A DNA stretch of 64,000 bases from Actinomycetota bacterium (GTDB lineage Bacteria > Actinomycetota > Actinomycetes > Streptosporangiales > Streptosporangiaceae). The DNA is taken from the NCBI GenBank assembly GCA_021324595.1, contig JAJPIV010000134.1, positions 1 through 64,000 of the forward strand. Reading direction: 5' to 3'. Below, one piece after another: positions 51,920 to 62,480 of this stretch; within the stretch, counting starts at the first letter, position 1; every line of letters starts with the position of its first letter. The position numbers were made by a program, and so were the translations under genes. The notes below the pieces were generated by a model. That model saw only the letters and a program-made list of their open reading frames with translations, did no database searches and had not been told where the DNA came from.

Positions 51920-52768
51920 ATGTCCCGCCGCAGACGATCCGAACACGCACCGGGCATCCCCGAAGCCACCATCGCGCGGCTCCCGCTCTACTTGCGCGCC
52001 CTGTACGCGCTGGCCGACCGCGGCATCGCCTCGGTGTCGAGCGAGGAGCTGGCCGCGGCGGCGGGCGTGAACTCGGCCAAGCTCCGCAAGGACCTGTCCC
52101 ACCTTGGCTCGTACGGCACCCGGGGCGTCGGCTACGACGTGGACTACCTGCTCTACCAGGTCTCGCGCGAGCTTGGCCTGACCCAGGACTGGCCGGTCCT
52201 CATCGTCGGTGCCGGCAACCTCGGCCGGGCCCTGGCGAACTACGGCGGATTCGCCTCACGCGGCTTCCGCGTGGCCGCGATGCTGGACTCCGACCCGTTC
52301 GTGATCGGCCGCGTGATCGCGGGCCACCGGGTGCGGGGTGCCGACGAGATGGAACAGGTCGTGGCCGAGCACGGGGTGATGATCGGGGCGATCACCGCGC
52401 CGGCCGGCGCCGCCCAGGGAATCTGCGACCGGCTGGTGGCCGCCGGGGTCACGAGCATCCTGAACTTCGCCCCGGTTGTGCTCAGCGTGCCGGAGGGCGT
52501 CGACGTGCGTAAGGTCGATCTGTCGATCGAGTTGCAGATCCTCGCGTTCCACGCGCAGCGCAGGTCAGGCCGGCGGCTGCGGTCGCTCGGCGGCCTGGCC
52601 GGCGCCGCGGAAGACACCGCGGGCCGCGGCGCCCGGCGCGGCGCGGGACCTCCGGGACCTGCCGGCCGGCCGCCGTTCCCCGGGGCCGGCGCCCTGCCGG
52701 GCAGGGCGGGCAGGGCGCAGCTGGCTGGAGGTGACGGTGGGGTGGCCGCCGAGGCGGTGGGCAGATGA
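51920..52768 (+). CDS. rex: Redox-sensing transcriptional repressor Rex
   Basis: The ATG at 51920 gives 282 residues with AGGAG 11 bases upstream; a GTG at 51839 would extend it by 27 residues without support. The winged helix (ATIARLPLYLRALYALADRG, VSSEELAAAAGVNSAKLRKDLSHLGSYGTRGVGYDV in parts) is typical Rex. The Rossmann domain has VGAGNLGRALANYGGF, DSDPFVIGR and NFAPVVLSVPEG, and a swapped C-terminal helix lies near LQILAFHAQ. The extra tail of about 50 residues is Gly/Ala/Arg-rich. It binds NADH and leaves DNA. The stop overlaps the hemA start by ATGA, so rex leads the hem operon and controls it through the operator about 90 bases upstream. Confidence 0.95.
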   Translation: MSRRRRSEHAPGIPEATIARLPLYLRALYALADRGIASVSSEELAAAAGVNSAKLRKDLSHLGSYGTRGVGYDVDYLLYQVSRELGLTQDWPVLIVGAGNLGRALANYGGFASRGFRVAAMLDSDPFVIGRVIAGHRVRGADEMEQVVAEHGVMIGAITAPAGAAQGICDRLVAAGVTSILNFAPVVLSVPEGVDVRKVDLSIELQILAFHAQRRSGRRLRSLGGLAGAAEDTAGRGARRGAGPPGPAGRPPFPGAGALPGRAGRAQLAGGDGGVAAEAVGR

Positions 52769-54162
52769 GCGTCCTGGTCGTCGGGCTCAGCCACGCGAGC
52801 GCCCCGGTGGCCATCCTCGAGCGCGCGGTGGTCACCGGCGAGGCCAAGGTGAAGCTCCTGCACGATCTGCGGCTGGCCGATCACATCGCGGGCTCGCTGG
52901 TGCTGAGCACCTGCAACCGCGTGGAGGTCTACGCGGAGGTTGACAGGTTCCACGGGGGCGTCACGGCCATCTGCGACCTGCTGGCCAGGCACTCGGGCCT
53001 GTCGCTGGCCGAGCTGACCGGGCCAGCGTACGTCCACTACGAGGACCGTGCCGCCGAGCACCTGCTCACCGTGGCGTGTGGCCTGGACTCGATGGTGGTG
53101 GGCGAGAGCCAGATCCTCGGCCAGGTGCGCGACGCGGTCCGGCTGGCCCGCCAGCACGGCACGCTGAGCCGGGAGCTGTCCGACCTCGCCAGGCTGGCGC
53201 TGCGGGCCGGACGGCGCGCTCACGCGGAGACCGGGATCGACGCGGCGGGCCAGAACCTCGTGATGCTGGGCGTGCAGGTCGCCTCCCGGCTGCTCGAGCG
53301 CGGCCCGTCCGGCGGGGCGCCGCTGAGCGGCCTGTCCGTCCTCGTGGTGGGAGCAGGCTCGATGAGCTCGCTCGCGGTCGCGACCGCGCGCCGTCACGGA
53401 GCCGGCCAGATTGTGATCGCCAACCGGACCAGGGCCCGCGCCGAGCGGCTCGCGGCCCGGTACGGCGCCACGGTGGCGTCCATGCCGGAGCTGCCCGCCA
53501 GCATCGCCGCCGCGGACCTGGTCATCTCCTGCACCGGCGCGACCGGGCACGTGATCACTGCGGCGATCGCCGAGCGGGCCCTGCGGCTGCGCTCGCCGGG
53601 TGGCCGGGGCCCGCTGGTCCTGCTCGACCTGGCGCTGCCCCGGGACGTCGAGGCCGCGGCCGCGGCGCTCCCCGGCGTCCGGCTGGTCAGCCTGGAGGAC
53701 CTCGGCCCGCCCGGCGGGGCGGAGGGCGCCGGGCCGGGCGCGCCAGGATCGGCCGCCGAGGCCGAGGTCGCCGCAGTGCGGCGGATCATGGCCGCCGAGC
53801 TCGCCGAGTACCTGCGCGCAAGCCGCGCGGCGAGCGTCGCCCCGACTGTCGCCGCGCTGCGCGCCAAGGCCACGTCGGTGGTCGAGTCGGAGCTGGCCAG
53901 GCTGGAGCACCGCCTCGGCGACCTCGACGCGCGAGCCCGGCGGGAGATCGCCAAGGCCATGGGCAGGGTGGCGGACAAGCTGCTGCACGGGCCGACCGTG
54001 CGGGTGAAGGAGCTCGCGGGGGCGCCGGGCGCGGACTCGTACGAGGCGGCGCTGCGGGTGCTGTTCGAGCTCGATCCCGGGGCCGTGCGGTCGGTAGGCG
54101 CCCCGAGCGGGGATCTGCTGGCCGCGGCCGGCCAGGCCGCCGAGGAGGAGGACGACCGATGA
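52765..54162 (+). CDS. hemA: Glutamyl-tRNA reductase
   Basis: The 465-residue protein has catalytic C50 in STCNRVEVY, the tRNA-linked domain with GLDSMVVGESQILGQVRDA, the NADPH domain VVGAGSMSSLAVATARRHGA, and a dimerisation helix near its end (RVADKLLHGPTVRVKELA). It reduces glutamyl-tRNA to glutamate-1-semialdehyde, the first step of the C5 tetrapyrrole route. The ATG overlaps the rex stop, and its stop overlaps the hemC start; both overlaps are ATGA. Expression is set by Rex. A Pro/Gly/Ala insert of about 20 residues (GPPGGAEGAGPGAPG) lies in the C-terminal third. Confidence 0.97.
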   Translation: MSVLVVGLSHASAPVAILERAVVTGEAKVKLLHDLRLADHIAGSLVLSTCNRVEVYAEVDRFHGGVTAICDLLARHSGLSLAELTGPAYVHYEDRAAEHLLTVACGLDSMVVGESQILGQVRDAVRLARQHGTLSRELSDLARLALRAGRRAHAETGIDAAGQNLVMLGVQVASRLLERGPSGGAPLSGLSVLVVGAGSMSSLAVATARRHGAGQIVIANRTRARAERLAARYGATVASMPELPASIAAADLVISCTGATGHVITAAIAERALRLRSPGGRGPLVLLDLALPRDVEAAAAALPGVRLVSLEDLGPPGGAEGAGPGAPGSAAEAEVAAVRRIMAAELAEYLRASRAASVAPTVAALRAKATSVVESELARLEHRLGDLDARARREIAKAMGRVADKLLHGPTVRVKELAGAPGADSYEAALRVLFELDPGAVRSVGAPSGDLLAAAGQAAEEEDDR

Positions 54163-55103
54163 CCCGTACGCCGGCCCGGTTGGGGACCAGGCGCAGCCCG
54201 ATGGCGATGGCCCAGGCGCGGCACGTGGCCGGCCTGCTGGCCGCCAGGACCGGCCGCCCGGTCGAGCTGGTCGGCATCGCCACGCTCGGCGACGTCAGCA
54301 AGGAGCACCTGACCCAGCTCGGCGGCACCGGGGTGTTCGTCAGCGCGCTCCGGGAGAGCCTGCGCTCGGGGGAGGTCGACATCGCCGTCCACTCGCTGAA
54401 GGACCTGCCGACCGCGGGGGGGCAGGAGTTCGCCCTCGCGGCGGTGCCGCCCCGCGACGACCCGAGGGACGCGCTGGTCACGGGGACCGGCGCGAAGCTC
54501 GCCGACCTTCCCGCCGGGGCCAGGATCGGGACCGGGTCGCCGCGCCGGGCCGCGCAGGTGCTGCTGCTCCGGCCCGACCTGCGGCCGGTTCCGATCCGCG
54601 GCAACGCCGGGACCCGGCTCGCCAAGCTGGACTCCGGCGAGGTTGACGCGGTCGTGCTCGCGTACGCGGGCCTGGCCCGGATCGGCCGGCTGGACGTCGT
54701 CAGCCAGGTGTTCGAGCCTGATGAGATGCTGCCGGCGCCCGGCCAGGGCGCGCTGGCCGTGGAGTGCCTGGCGAGCCGGGCCGACGTCGCCGAGTGGCTC
54801 GCCGGGATCGACGACCGCGCCAGCCGGCTGGCGATCACCGCGGAGCGCGCCCTGCTCGCGGCGCTGCAGGCTGGCTGCTCGGCCCCGGTCGGCGCGTATG
54901 CTGCCGGGACGGAGACGCTGCGGCTCGACGCGGTCGTCGCGGCGGCCGGCGGGGGAGTGGCCCTGCGCGCGAGCGCGGCCGGCCCGGCGGGCGAGGCCGA
55001 GCGCCTCGGCCGGTCTGCTGCCGCCGAGCTCCTCAGCCGGGGCGCGGGTAGGTATACGCACGTGTCAGCTGGACAGCTCACCGACGGGGACGATGTGAAG
55101 TGA
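54159..55103 (+). CDS. hemC: Hydroxymethylbilane synthase
   Basis: The 314-residue protein has LGTRRSPMAMAQARHVA at the start, HSLKDLPT, GTGSPRRAAQVLLLRPDL, IRGNAGTRLAKLDSGEVDAVVLAYAGLARIGR, and C240 in LQAGCSAPVGAYA, which carries the dipyrromethane cofactor. It joins four porphobilinogens into preuroporphyrinogen. The ATG overlaps the hemA stop and its stop overlaps the GTG of hemD (GTGA), so translation runs as a chain. Confidence 0.97.
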   Translation: MTRTPARLGTRRSPMAMAQARHVAGLLAARTGRPVELVGIATLGDVSKEHLTQLGGTGVFVSALRESLRSGEVDIAVHSLKDLPTAGGQEFALAAVPPRDDPRDALVTGTGAKLADLPAGARIGTGSPRRAAQVLLLRPDLRPVPIRGNAGTRLAKLDSGEVDAVVLAYAGLARIGRLDVVSQVFEPDEMLPAPGQGALAVECLASRADVAEWLAGIDDRASRLAITAERALLAALQAGCSAPVGAYAAGTETLRLDAVVAAAGGGVALRASAAGPAGEAERLGRSAAAELLSRGAGRYTHVSAGQLTDGDDVK

Positions 55104-56722
55104 ACCTCACGCCCGTGACGGACATCACCGGGCCGGCACGCGGGGGCCGAGCCCGGGCCGGCCGTCCCGGCCTGGTCGCCCTGGTCGGCGTCGGCCCCGG
55201 CGATCCGGAGCTGCTGACCCTGCGGGCGGCCGCTCTGCTGCGCGAGGCCGACGTCGTGGTGGCCGGGCCGCCGGCCAGGGAGCGGGCCGCCGGCCTGCTC
55301 CGCCGGGACGCCACCGTCGTCGAGCCGGCGGCCCTGGAGTCGGACCCGGACCTGCTGGCGCGGGAGGCCAGGTCCGGCCGCCTGGTGCTCCGCCTCTACG
55401 GCGGGGACCCGCTGCTGTTCTGCTCGGCCGCCGCGGATGCCGCCGCCTGCGCGCGGGCTGGCGTGCGGTTTGAGATCGTGCCCGGGGTCTCCGCCGCCAC
55501 CGCCGTCCCCGCCTACGCGGGCATCCCGCTGACCCCGGACGGCACGGGCGAGGTCCGGATCGTGCAGGCGGCCGACGCCGGCCGGGTTCCGGCCGGGCCG
55601 GGATCGGTCGTCATACTCGGCGCCGAGTCCGCCGTCACCGACGTCGCCAAGCAGATGGTCGCGTCCGGGTGGCCCGAGGACACGCCGCTGGCGATCACCT
55701 GGAACGGCACGACACCCGAGCAGCACACGGTCGTCGGCACGCTCGGCACGATCGCCGCCGACCTCAAGGCCGCCGGGATCAGCGTGGCCACCGAGCACGG
55801 CCCGGCGATCGCGGTGGCCGGCGAGGGCGTGCTCGCCAGGCGTGAGCTGTCCTGGTTCGAGACCAAGCCGCTGTTTGGCTGGCGGGTGCTGGTGCCCAGG
55901 ACCAAGGAGCAGGCGGCGAGCGTCAGCGAGCGGCTGCGCGGCTACGGGGCGGTGCCCGAGCAGGTCCCGACGATCGCCGTCGAGCCGCCGCGAACCCCCC
56001 AGCAGATGGAGCGGGCCGTGCGCGGGCTGGTCACCGGCCGGTACCAGTGGGTCGCGTTCACCTCGTCCAACGCCGTCCGGGCGGTCCGCGAGAAGTTCGA
56101 GGAGTACGGGCTCGACGCGCGGGCGTTCGCCGGGGTGAAGGTTGCCGCCGTGGGCGAGCAGACCGCCGCGGCGCTGCGGGCGTTCGGGATCATGCCCGAA
56201 CTGATGCCCGAGGCCGAGCAGTCGGCGGAGGGCCTCGCCCGGTGCTGGCCGCCCTACGACGACGTGCTCGACCCGATCAACCGGGTGCTGCTGCCGCGGG
56301 CGGACATCGCCACAGAGAACCTGGTGACCAGGCTCACCGCGCTCGGCTGGGAGGCGGAGGAGGTGACCGCGTACCGCACCGTCCGGGCCTCCCCGCCGCC
56401 TGCCCCGGTCCGCGAGGCGATCAAGGGCGGCGGGTTCGACGCGGTCCTGTTCACCTCCTCCTCCACGGTCAGGAACCTCATCGGGATCGCGGGGAAGCCG
56501 CACGCCGTCACCGTGGTGGCGGTGATCGGGCCGGAGACCGCCCGGACCGCGGCCGAGTACGGGCTGCGGACGGACGTCATCGCGCCCCGCCCCTCGGCCA
56601 CGGCGCTCGTGGACGCGCTGGCCGAGTACGGGGCGGCGCTGCGGGACGCGGCGGCGGAGGCCGGCGAGCCGTTCCGCAGGCCGAGCGAGCGCCGCAGGGG
56701 CGCGCGCCGGCGGATCAGGTAG
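55100..56722 (+). CDS. hemD: Uroporphyrinogen-III C-methyltransferase / synthase fusion
   Basis: The 540-residue protein is a CobA-HemD fusion. Residues about 25-255 have the tetrapyrrole methylase (SUMT) pattern: VALVGVGPGDPELLTLRA, RLYGGDPLLF, IVPGVSAATAVPAYAGIPLT, WNGTTPEQHTVVGTL. Residues about 265-515 are the HemD fold (GWRVLVPRTKEQAASVSERLRGYGA, YQWVAFTSSNAVRAV, TSSSTVRNLIG). It closes preuroporphyrinogen to uroporphyrinogen III, and may methylate it toward siroheme and cobalamin. This fusion is common in actinobacteria. The GTG start overlaps hemC by four bases. Confidence 0.95.
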   Translation: MNLTPVTDITGPARGGRARAGRPGLVALVGVGPGDPELLTLRAAALLREADVVVAGPPARERAAGLLRRDATVVEPAALESDPDLLAREARSGRLVLRLYGGDPLLFCSAAADAAACARAGVRFEIVPGVSAATAVPAYAGIPLTPDGTGEVRIVQAADAGRVPAGPGSVVILGAESAVTDVAKQMVASGWPEDTPLAITWNGTTPEQHTVVGTLGTIAADLKAAGISVATEHGPAIAVAGEGVLARRELSWFETKPLFGWRVLVPRTKEQAASVSERLRGYGAVPEQVPTIAVEPPRTPQQMERAVRGLVTGRYQWVAFTSSNAVRAVREKFEEYGLDARAFAGVKVAAVGEQTAAALRAFGIMPELMPEAEQSAEGLARCWPPYDDVLDPINRVLLPRADIATENLVTRLTALGWEAEEVTAYRTVRASPPPAPVREAIKGGGFDAVLFTSSSTVRNLIGIAGKPHAVTVVAVIGPETARTAAEYGLRTDVIAPRPSATALVDALAEYGAALRDAAAEAGEPFRRPSERRRGARRRIR

Positions 56723-56745
56723 GCACACGAAAGGGAGCGCCCGCG

Positions 56746-57741
56746 ATGGCCGAACCTTCCCCCGCGTCCTTCCCCGCCGCCCGGCCCCGCAGGCTCCGCC
56801 GGACGGCCGCGCTGCGCCGGCTCGCCGCGCAGGTCGACGTCCGCCCGGCCGACCTGGTGCAGCCGCTGTTCGTCAAGGAGGGCATCAGCGAGCCGGTGCC
56901 CGTCGCGTCCATGCCCGGGGTCGCGCAGCACACCAGGGACAGCCTGCGCAAGGCCGCGGCGGAGGCCGCCGAGGCCGGGGTGGGCGGGCTGATCCTGTTC
57001 GGCATCCCGGCGGCCAAGGACGATCGCGGCAGCGCCGCCGACGACCCGGACGGGATCGTCCAGGCCGCCCTGCGCGACCTGCGGGCCGAGGTCGGCGCGC
57101 GGCTCGTCGTCATGGCCGACCTGTGCCTGTGCGAGTACACCGACCACGGGCACTGCGGCGTGCTCACGCCCGGCCGCGACGTGGACAACGACGCCACGCT
57201 AGAGCGGTACCAGGCGATCGCGGTCGCCCAGGCGCGAGCCGGGGCGCACGTCGTGGCGCCGAGCGGCATGATGGACGGCCAGGTGGCGGCGATCCGCCAG
57301 GCGCTCGACGGAGCTGGCTTCGCCGACGTGGCGATCTGCGCCTACGCCGTCAAGTACGCCTCAGGGTTCTACGGTCCGTTCCGCGACGCGGCCGAGGGGG
57401 CTCCCAGGTTCGGCGACCGGGCCTCGTACCAGCAGGACCCGGCCCGCCGGGAGGAGGCGCTGCGGGAGGTGATGCTCGACGTGGCCGAGGGCGCGGACAT
57501 CGTCATGGTCAAGCCCGCGCTGCCCTACCTGGACATCGTCGGCATGGTCGCCCGGCAGGCCAGCGTGCCGGTCGCCGCCTACCAGGTGAGCGGGGAGTAC
57601 GCGATGATCGAGGCCGCGGCGGCGGCGGGCTGGCTGGACCGCGACCGGGTCATCGGGGAGACGCTGACCGCGATCAAGCGGGCGGGCGCAGGGATCATCC
57701 TGACCTACTGGGCCACCGAGGTGGCCCGCAGGCTGGCCTGA
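56746..57741 (+). CDS. hemB: Delta-aminolevulinic acid dehydratase (porphobilinogen synthase)
   Basis: The 331-residue protein has the two Schiff-base lysines K203 (AVKYASGFYGPFRDA) and K256 (VMVKPALPYLD). It also has the cysteine-type zinc site DLCLCEYTDHGHCG, so it is a zinc-dependent form. It condenses two aminolevulinates to porphobilinogen. AAGGGAGCGCC precedes the ATG after a short gap from hemD. The last codons (RRLA-stop) lie in the first copy of a 29-base repeat that continues past the stop. Confidence 0.96.
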   Translation: MAEPSPASFPAARPRRLRRTAALRRLAAQVDVRPADLVQPLFVKEGISEPVPVASMPGVAQHTRDSLRKAAAEAAEAGVGGLILFGIPAAKDDRGSAADDPDGIVQAALRDLRAEVGARLVVMADLCLCEYTDHGHCGVLTPGRDVDNDATLERYQAIAVAQARAGAHVVAPSGMMDGQVAAIRQALDGAGFADVAICAYAVKYASGFYGPFRDAAEGAPRFGDRASYQQDPARREEALREVMLDVAEGADIVMVKPALPYLDIVGMVARQASVPVAAYQVSGEYAMIEAAAAAGWLDRDRVIGETLTAIKRAGAGIILTYWATEVARRLA

Positions 57742-57803
57742 GCCGCCCCCTGGCCCGCAGGCTGGCCTGAGCCGCCCCCTGGCCCGCAGGCTGGCTCAGG
57801 CCG
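57723..57803. repeat. 29-bp tandem repeat spanning the hemB stop codon
   Basis: A 29-base unit that begins GGCCCGCAGGCTGGCCTGAG occurs in full at 57723 and 57752, then partly at 57781. The first copy covers the last hemB codons and stop. The third runs to the stop of the convergent membrane gene. Local duplication of the hemB tail made the array. Confidence 0.9.
57764..57802. terminator. Hairpin between convergent hemB and membrane gene
   Basis: GGCCTGAGCC at 57764-57773 is the reverse complement of GGCTCAGGCC at 57793-57802; the loop is 19 bases. The same left arm occurs at 57735-57744, so the repeat gives two alternative stems. Serves both strands, at the junction of convergent genes. Confidence 0.5.
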
Positions 57804-59343
57804 GAAGGTAGGCGACCAGCCGGCGCGGGACCGCGCCGGGCAGGCTGACCCGCCGCCAGCCGCGGGCGAACGCCGGAGGGCGCTCGTGCGGCCACTCCAG
57901 GACCGCGAAGCGACCGCGCGCCACCCGGAACGGCGACCGCGCGGCCGGCGGCCGCGCGCCGGCCGAGTCGGGGGTGGACGCGCACCCCGCGTAGAACGCG
58001 ACCGGGATCCGCTGCGCGCCGTTGAGCAGGCACGGCGGCGCGATGCCCAGCCGGCGCAGGTCGGCCGCGACCCTGGCGTACTCGGCGTGGAACCGGGCCG
58101 TCCCCGCGACCTCGTGGCTGAGCACCGCCTGCTGGACCACCGCCTGGGCGACCAGGATCACCCCGATCAGCACGGTGACCTCGGACCGCCAGCCCGGGCT
58201 GGTCCGCGCCAGCACCCCGGCCACCAGGTCGGCGACCGGGACCGAGGCCAGGGCGTAGTACGGCAGCAGGAACCGGGGCGCCGCGTAGTCCACCCCGATC
58301 AGGTACTGGCCGGCCAGCGCCAGCGCGCAGGCCGCGGCGAGCGCGCTGGAGGCCAGCCGGCCCGCCCGGCGCGCGGCGAGCATGCCGAGGACGACCAGCA
58401 CGGGAAGGGCGAGCCACCACAGGTCAAGGACGGGGTAGCGCACGCCGACCGTGCACGGGCGGCACAGCGTCGGCCCGTTGAGCGCGCGCAGCTCCGCCCA
58501 GAACCCCGCGTGCAGTCCGAGCCCGCCCTGCTCGGCGCCGGCCAGCCTGAGCCGGCGCAGCGGCCCGCCGAACCGCAGGAACGCCTCGACCACCCACTCC
58601 GCGGCCCCGGCGGCCAAACCGGCTACCACCGCGGCGACCAGCGGCACCTTCCGCCACGCGGGCACAGCGAGAGCCGCGAGCACCAGGAGGGCGGCCAGGA
58701 AGACCGCGTCCCCGATCCGCACGAGGGCGCCCGCGGCGACGGCGAGCGCCAGCCCGGCGAGCGGCCAGCCGGCCGGCCCCCGCGCCCGCGCGCCCGGCCC
58801 CGCCGGGTCATCCGCGGGCCGCACGGCGCCCGCCGCGCGCAGGAAGAGCCCGGTCGCGGCCAGGGCGGCGAACGCCATCCACAGGTCCGGCATCGCCTGG
58901 GGCCCGTAGAACCTGGCCACCCACAGGCTGCCGAACATCGCCCCGGCCAGGGCGAGCTGCCAGGCGGGCCGCAGGCGGCGCCAGGCGAGCAGCGAGCCGA
59001 ACAGGGCCAGCCCGGAAGCCACGGCCAGGTAGGCGCGCAGCGCCACGACCGAGGAGGTGACCAGCTCCAGCGGCGCCACGAGCAGCGGGATGCCCCGCGA
59101 GCGCGCGGGGTCGAAGAACGCCGCGGGCGCGTGCGGGCTGACCTGGCTGACGTAGACCACCTCATCCCAGCTCAGCCCCAGCCTGGGCGGCACGCTGACC
59201 AGCTGCGAGACGGTGAACGCCGCAGCCGCGAGGGCGATCCAGGCGACGCTGTCCGGCCCGGGCAGGCGGGTCAGGGCGCGGCGGCGCGCGGCAAGCCCGG
59301 GCCGCGAGCCCGGGGGCGCCGGCTCGGCGCGGAAGCGCGACAC
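57796..59343 (-). CDS. Multi-spanning membrane protein, GT-C-type glycosyltransferase-like
   Basis: The GTG at 59343 gives 515 residues; longer in-frame starts add low-quality Arg/Pro sequence. About 10-11 membrane helices are seen. After helix 1 the loop GLSWDEVVYVSQV has the acidic Asp-Glu pattern found in GT-C enzymes such as ArnT/PMT-like transferases, which use polyprenyl-phosphate sugars. The C-terminal part after about residue 390 is a soluble domain with a possible Cys pair (CLLNGAQRIPVAFYAGC). The acceptor is unknown. It converges on hemB and diverges from the prim-pol-like gene. No partner glycan gene is near. Confidence 0.72.
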   Translation of the reverse strand: MSRFRAEPAPPGSRPGLAARRRALTRLPGPDSVAWIALAAAAFTVSQLVSVPPRLGLSWDEVVYVSQVSPHAPAAFFDPARSRGIPLLVAPLELVTSSVVALRAYLAVASGLALFGSLLAWRRLRPAWQLALAGAMFGSLWVARFYGPQAMPDLWMAFAALAATGLFLRAAGAVRPADDPAGPGARARGPAGWPLAGLALAVAAGALVRIGDAVFLAALLVLAALAVPAWRKVPLVAAVVAGLAAGAAEWVVEAFLRFGGPLRRLRLAGAEQGGLGLHAGFWAELRALNGPTLCRPCTVGVRYPVLDLWWLALPVLVVLGMLAARRAGRLASSALAAACALALAGQYLIGVDYAAPRFLLPYYALASVPVADLVAGVLARTSPGWRSEVTVLIGVILVAQAVVQQAVLSHEVAGTARFHAEYARVAADLRRLGIAPPCLLNGAQRIPVAFYAGCASTPDSAGARPPAARSPFRVARGRFAVLEWPHERPPAFARGWRRVSLPGAVPRRLVAYLPA

Positions 59344-59448
59344 CTCATGAGGATGCCACGCCCGGCAGGCTGCCAGGCCACCGGGCGGAGTATCGTCGCA
59401 GGCAACGCGGAGCGACGCCGCGGGCAACGATGCCTGGAGGGGCGGCCG

Positions 59449-60113
59449 ATGGTCGAAGCGGTCATGCGGCCCAGGCGGCGCGGGGCGGGCGGCCGGCAGC
59501 TGCTCGCGGCGCACCGGTACGCGGCCATGGGATGGCCGGTCTGCGCCGGCGCGCATCCCGTCGGCCGGCGGCCGGGCGGCGCGGCCACTGGGCGCGCCTG
59601 CTCGTGCGACCGGGTGGGCTGCCCGGCGCCGGGAGCCCACCCGCTGTCACCGGCCTGGAAGCTGCAGGCGACGGTGGACCATGACCTCATCCGGCGGTGG
59701 TGGACGGCCTCCCCGGCGGCCGGGATCCTGCTGGTGACGGGCCGGGTGTTCGACGTGCTCGACGTGCCGGCCGCAGCCGGGCAGGCGGCGCTCGCGCGCC
59801 TGGAGCGCGACGGGATGCCACCGGGGCCGGTCGCCCTCGGCGCCGGGCGCCGGGCACTGTTCTTCGTCGCCTCCCGGGCGGCGCTGGCCGACGATGCCGA
59901 GTGGTGGCCCTGCCACCTGGACTGCGTGCCGGAGACCGTGCCCGAGATCGGGGGGCTGCGCTGGCACTGCACGGACAGCTACGTGCTCGCCCCGCCGTCG
60001 CGGCTGGCCGGCGGCCTTGCGGCGCGCTGGCTGCGCCCCCCTGGCCGGGCGCCGCTTCCGGACGCGCTCCGCCTGCTGGGGCACCTGGCCGACGCCTGCG
60101 AGGAGGTCATGCG

Positions 60114-60117
<4 letters not shown>
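59449..60117 (+). CDS. Prim-pol N-terminal-like protein (bifunctional DNA primase/polymerase family)
   Basis: The ATG with GGAGGGG upstream gives 222 residues. The pattern [20 protein letters not shown], a Cys cluster [41 protein letters not shown] and [12 protein letters not shown] match the short actinobacterial proteins annotated as DNA primase/polymerase N-terminal. The motif DVLDVP has the catalytic-like Asp position, but a full AEP active site is not evident, so activity is doubtful. Its stop overlaps hemL by GTGA, tying it to heme synthesis. In related genomes this family sits alone near other housekeeping genes. I do not know its job. Confidence 0.7.
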
Positions 60118-61421
<1,304 letters not shown>

Positions 61422-61422
61422 C

Positions 61423-61463
61423 GGGGGGCCCTCCGCGCTCCGGGAGCAGCCGGAAGGCCCCCC
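61423..61463 (+). terminator. Terminator hairpin after hemL
   Basis: GGGGGGCCCTCC pairs with GGAAGGCCCCCC, with one mismatch and a loop of about 17 bases. It starts two bases after the stop codon. Confidence 0.65.
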
Positions 61464-61481
61464 GCGGGCCCGGGCGGCCGG

Positions 61482-62480
61482 TCAGCGGTGCAGGTGCACC
61501 GAGATGTGCGAGAAGTGGACGTGCTGGCCCGCCGGGTTCGGCAGGATCACGTGGAATCCGCACTGGTAGTAAGCGTGCAGGCCGACCCGGTTGGGCGTGC
61601 CGCGCGAGTCGCCGAACTGGGCGCGGGGCGAGTCCCGCCAGCACGTGAGGTCGCGGAAGGCGACATTGCTGACGATCTCGTTGGCGTCGTGGCTGGCCAT
61701 CACGTTGCTGCTGATCGTGGCGTCGATGCCGATCCGGTTGCGGATCACGCCCAGCCAGCACGAGCGCAGGTGGCGGACGATGATCACGTGCCCGATCCAG
61801 CTGTCCTCGTAGGCGCTGAACGCGGGGCTGTGTTTGACCGCGAAGATGCCCATCGGGCGGCACGTGAGCCCGCCGCCGCCGGCGACCTGCACCACGGAGC
61901 CGCCGATCCAGGCGTAGTGCACGACGACGCCGAGCGCGCCCACCGCGATGATGCTGCCGAAGACCTTCGGCCGGCTGCTGAGCCTGGTCCGGCCGTGGGG
62001 GCGGTCGTCGAGGCAGCGGAAGCTCCTGCCGCAGCCGAGGAAGAGCGTCGCGCCCCGGCTGACGACGATGTTGTGCCCGACGATGAGACGGGAGTGCCCG
62101 CGGCCGAACGCGGCCAGGAGCGCCGAGTGGCGCAGCACGAGCACGTCGCGCTCGACGACGGCCGGGCCGCGGTCCACCAGGCAGAGGCCCCGGACGACGA
62201 CCTCCCCGAAGCGGCCGGCCAGCACTCCCGGGTGCCGGACCGAGCCGTGGCAGACCAGCAGCGGCCAGGACGGCGCGCCGGATGCCGGGACGGCGGGCGC
62301 GAGCGCGAGGCCGCCGAGCAGGGTGGCGACCACGGCCGCCGTGGCCCGGCCGGCCCGCGGCCTCGCGGCCCGCGCGGCGCTTCCCGGTGCCCCGGCGCGC
62401 GCGAACCCGCCGGCGCCGGTGCCGCGGGTGGCGGCGGCCGCGCGGGCCGCCGTCACCAGATGTGCCTGACGACGTAGCAT
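61482..62480 (-). CDS. Secreted beta-helix-like protein of unknown function
   Basis: The start was taken at the second ATG of ATGCACATG because AAAAGGGG touches the first and is six bases from the second. The 332-residue protein has a long Arg/Ala-rich N-region and a Sec-type hydrophobic core (ATAAVVATLLGGLALAPAVP-ASGA), cut near residue 68. The mature part shows short strands and many V/I/L turns (VVVRGLCLVDRGPAVVERDVLV, LIVGHNIVVSRGATLFLG), as in a right-handed beta-helix, and about eight cysteines. Members of this type have been annotated as polymer or cell-surface proteins. There is no catalytic motif I recognise. Its upstream region is lower in GC. Confidence 0.65.
   Translation of the reverse strand: MLRRQAHLVTAARAAAATRGTGAGGFARAGAPGSAARAARPRAGRATAAVVATLLGGLALAPAVPASGAPSWPLLVCHGSVRHPGVLAGRFGEVVVRGLCLVDRGPAVVERDVLVLRHSALLAAFGRGHSRLIVGHNIVVSRGATLFLGCGRSFRCLDDRPHGRTRLSSRPKVFGSIIAVGALGVVVHYAWIGGSVVQVAGGGGLTCRPMGIFAVKHSPAFSAYEDSWIGHVIIVRHLRSCWLGVIRNRIGIDATISSNVMASHDANEIVSNVAFRDLTCWRDSPRAQFGDSRGTPNRVGLHAYYQCGFHVILPNPAGQHVHFSHISVHLHR

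Noticed and set aside
53786-56728. Long minus-strand open frame of about 980 codons opposite hemA-hemC-hemD
   Set aside because: The plus strand encodes intact heme enzymes with catalytic residues; the minus frame has Arg/Ala/Pro noise only.
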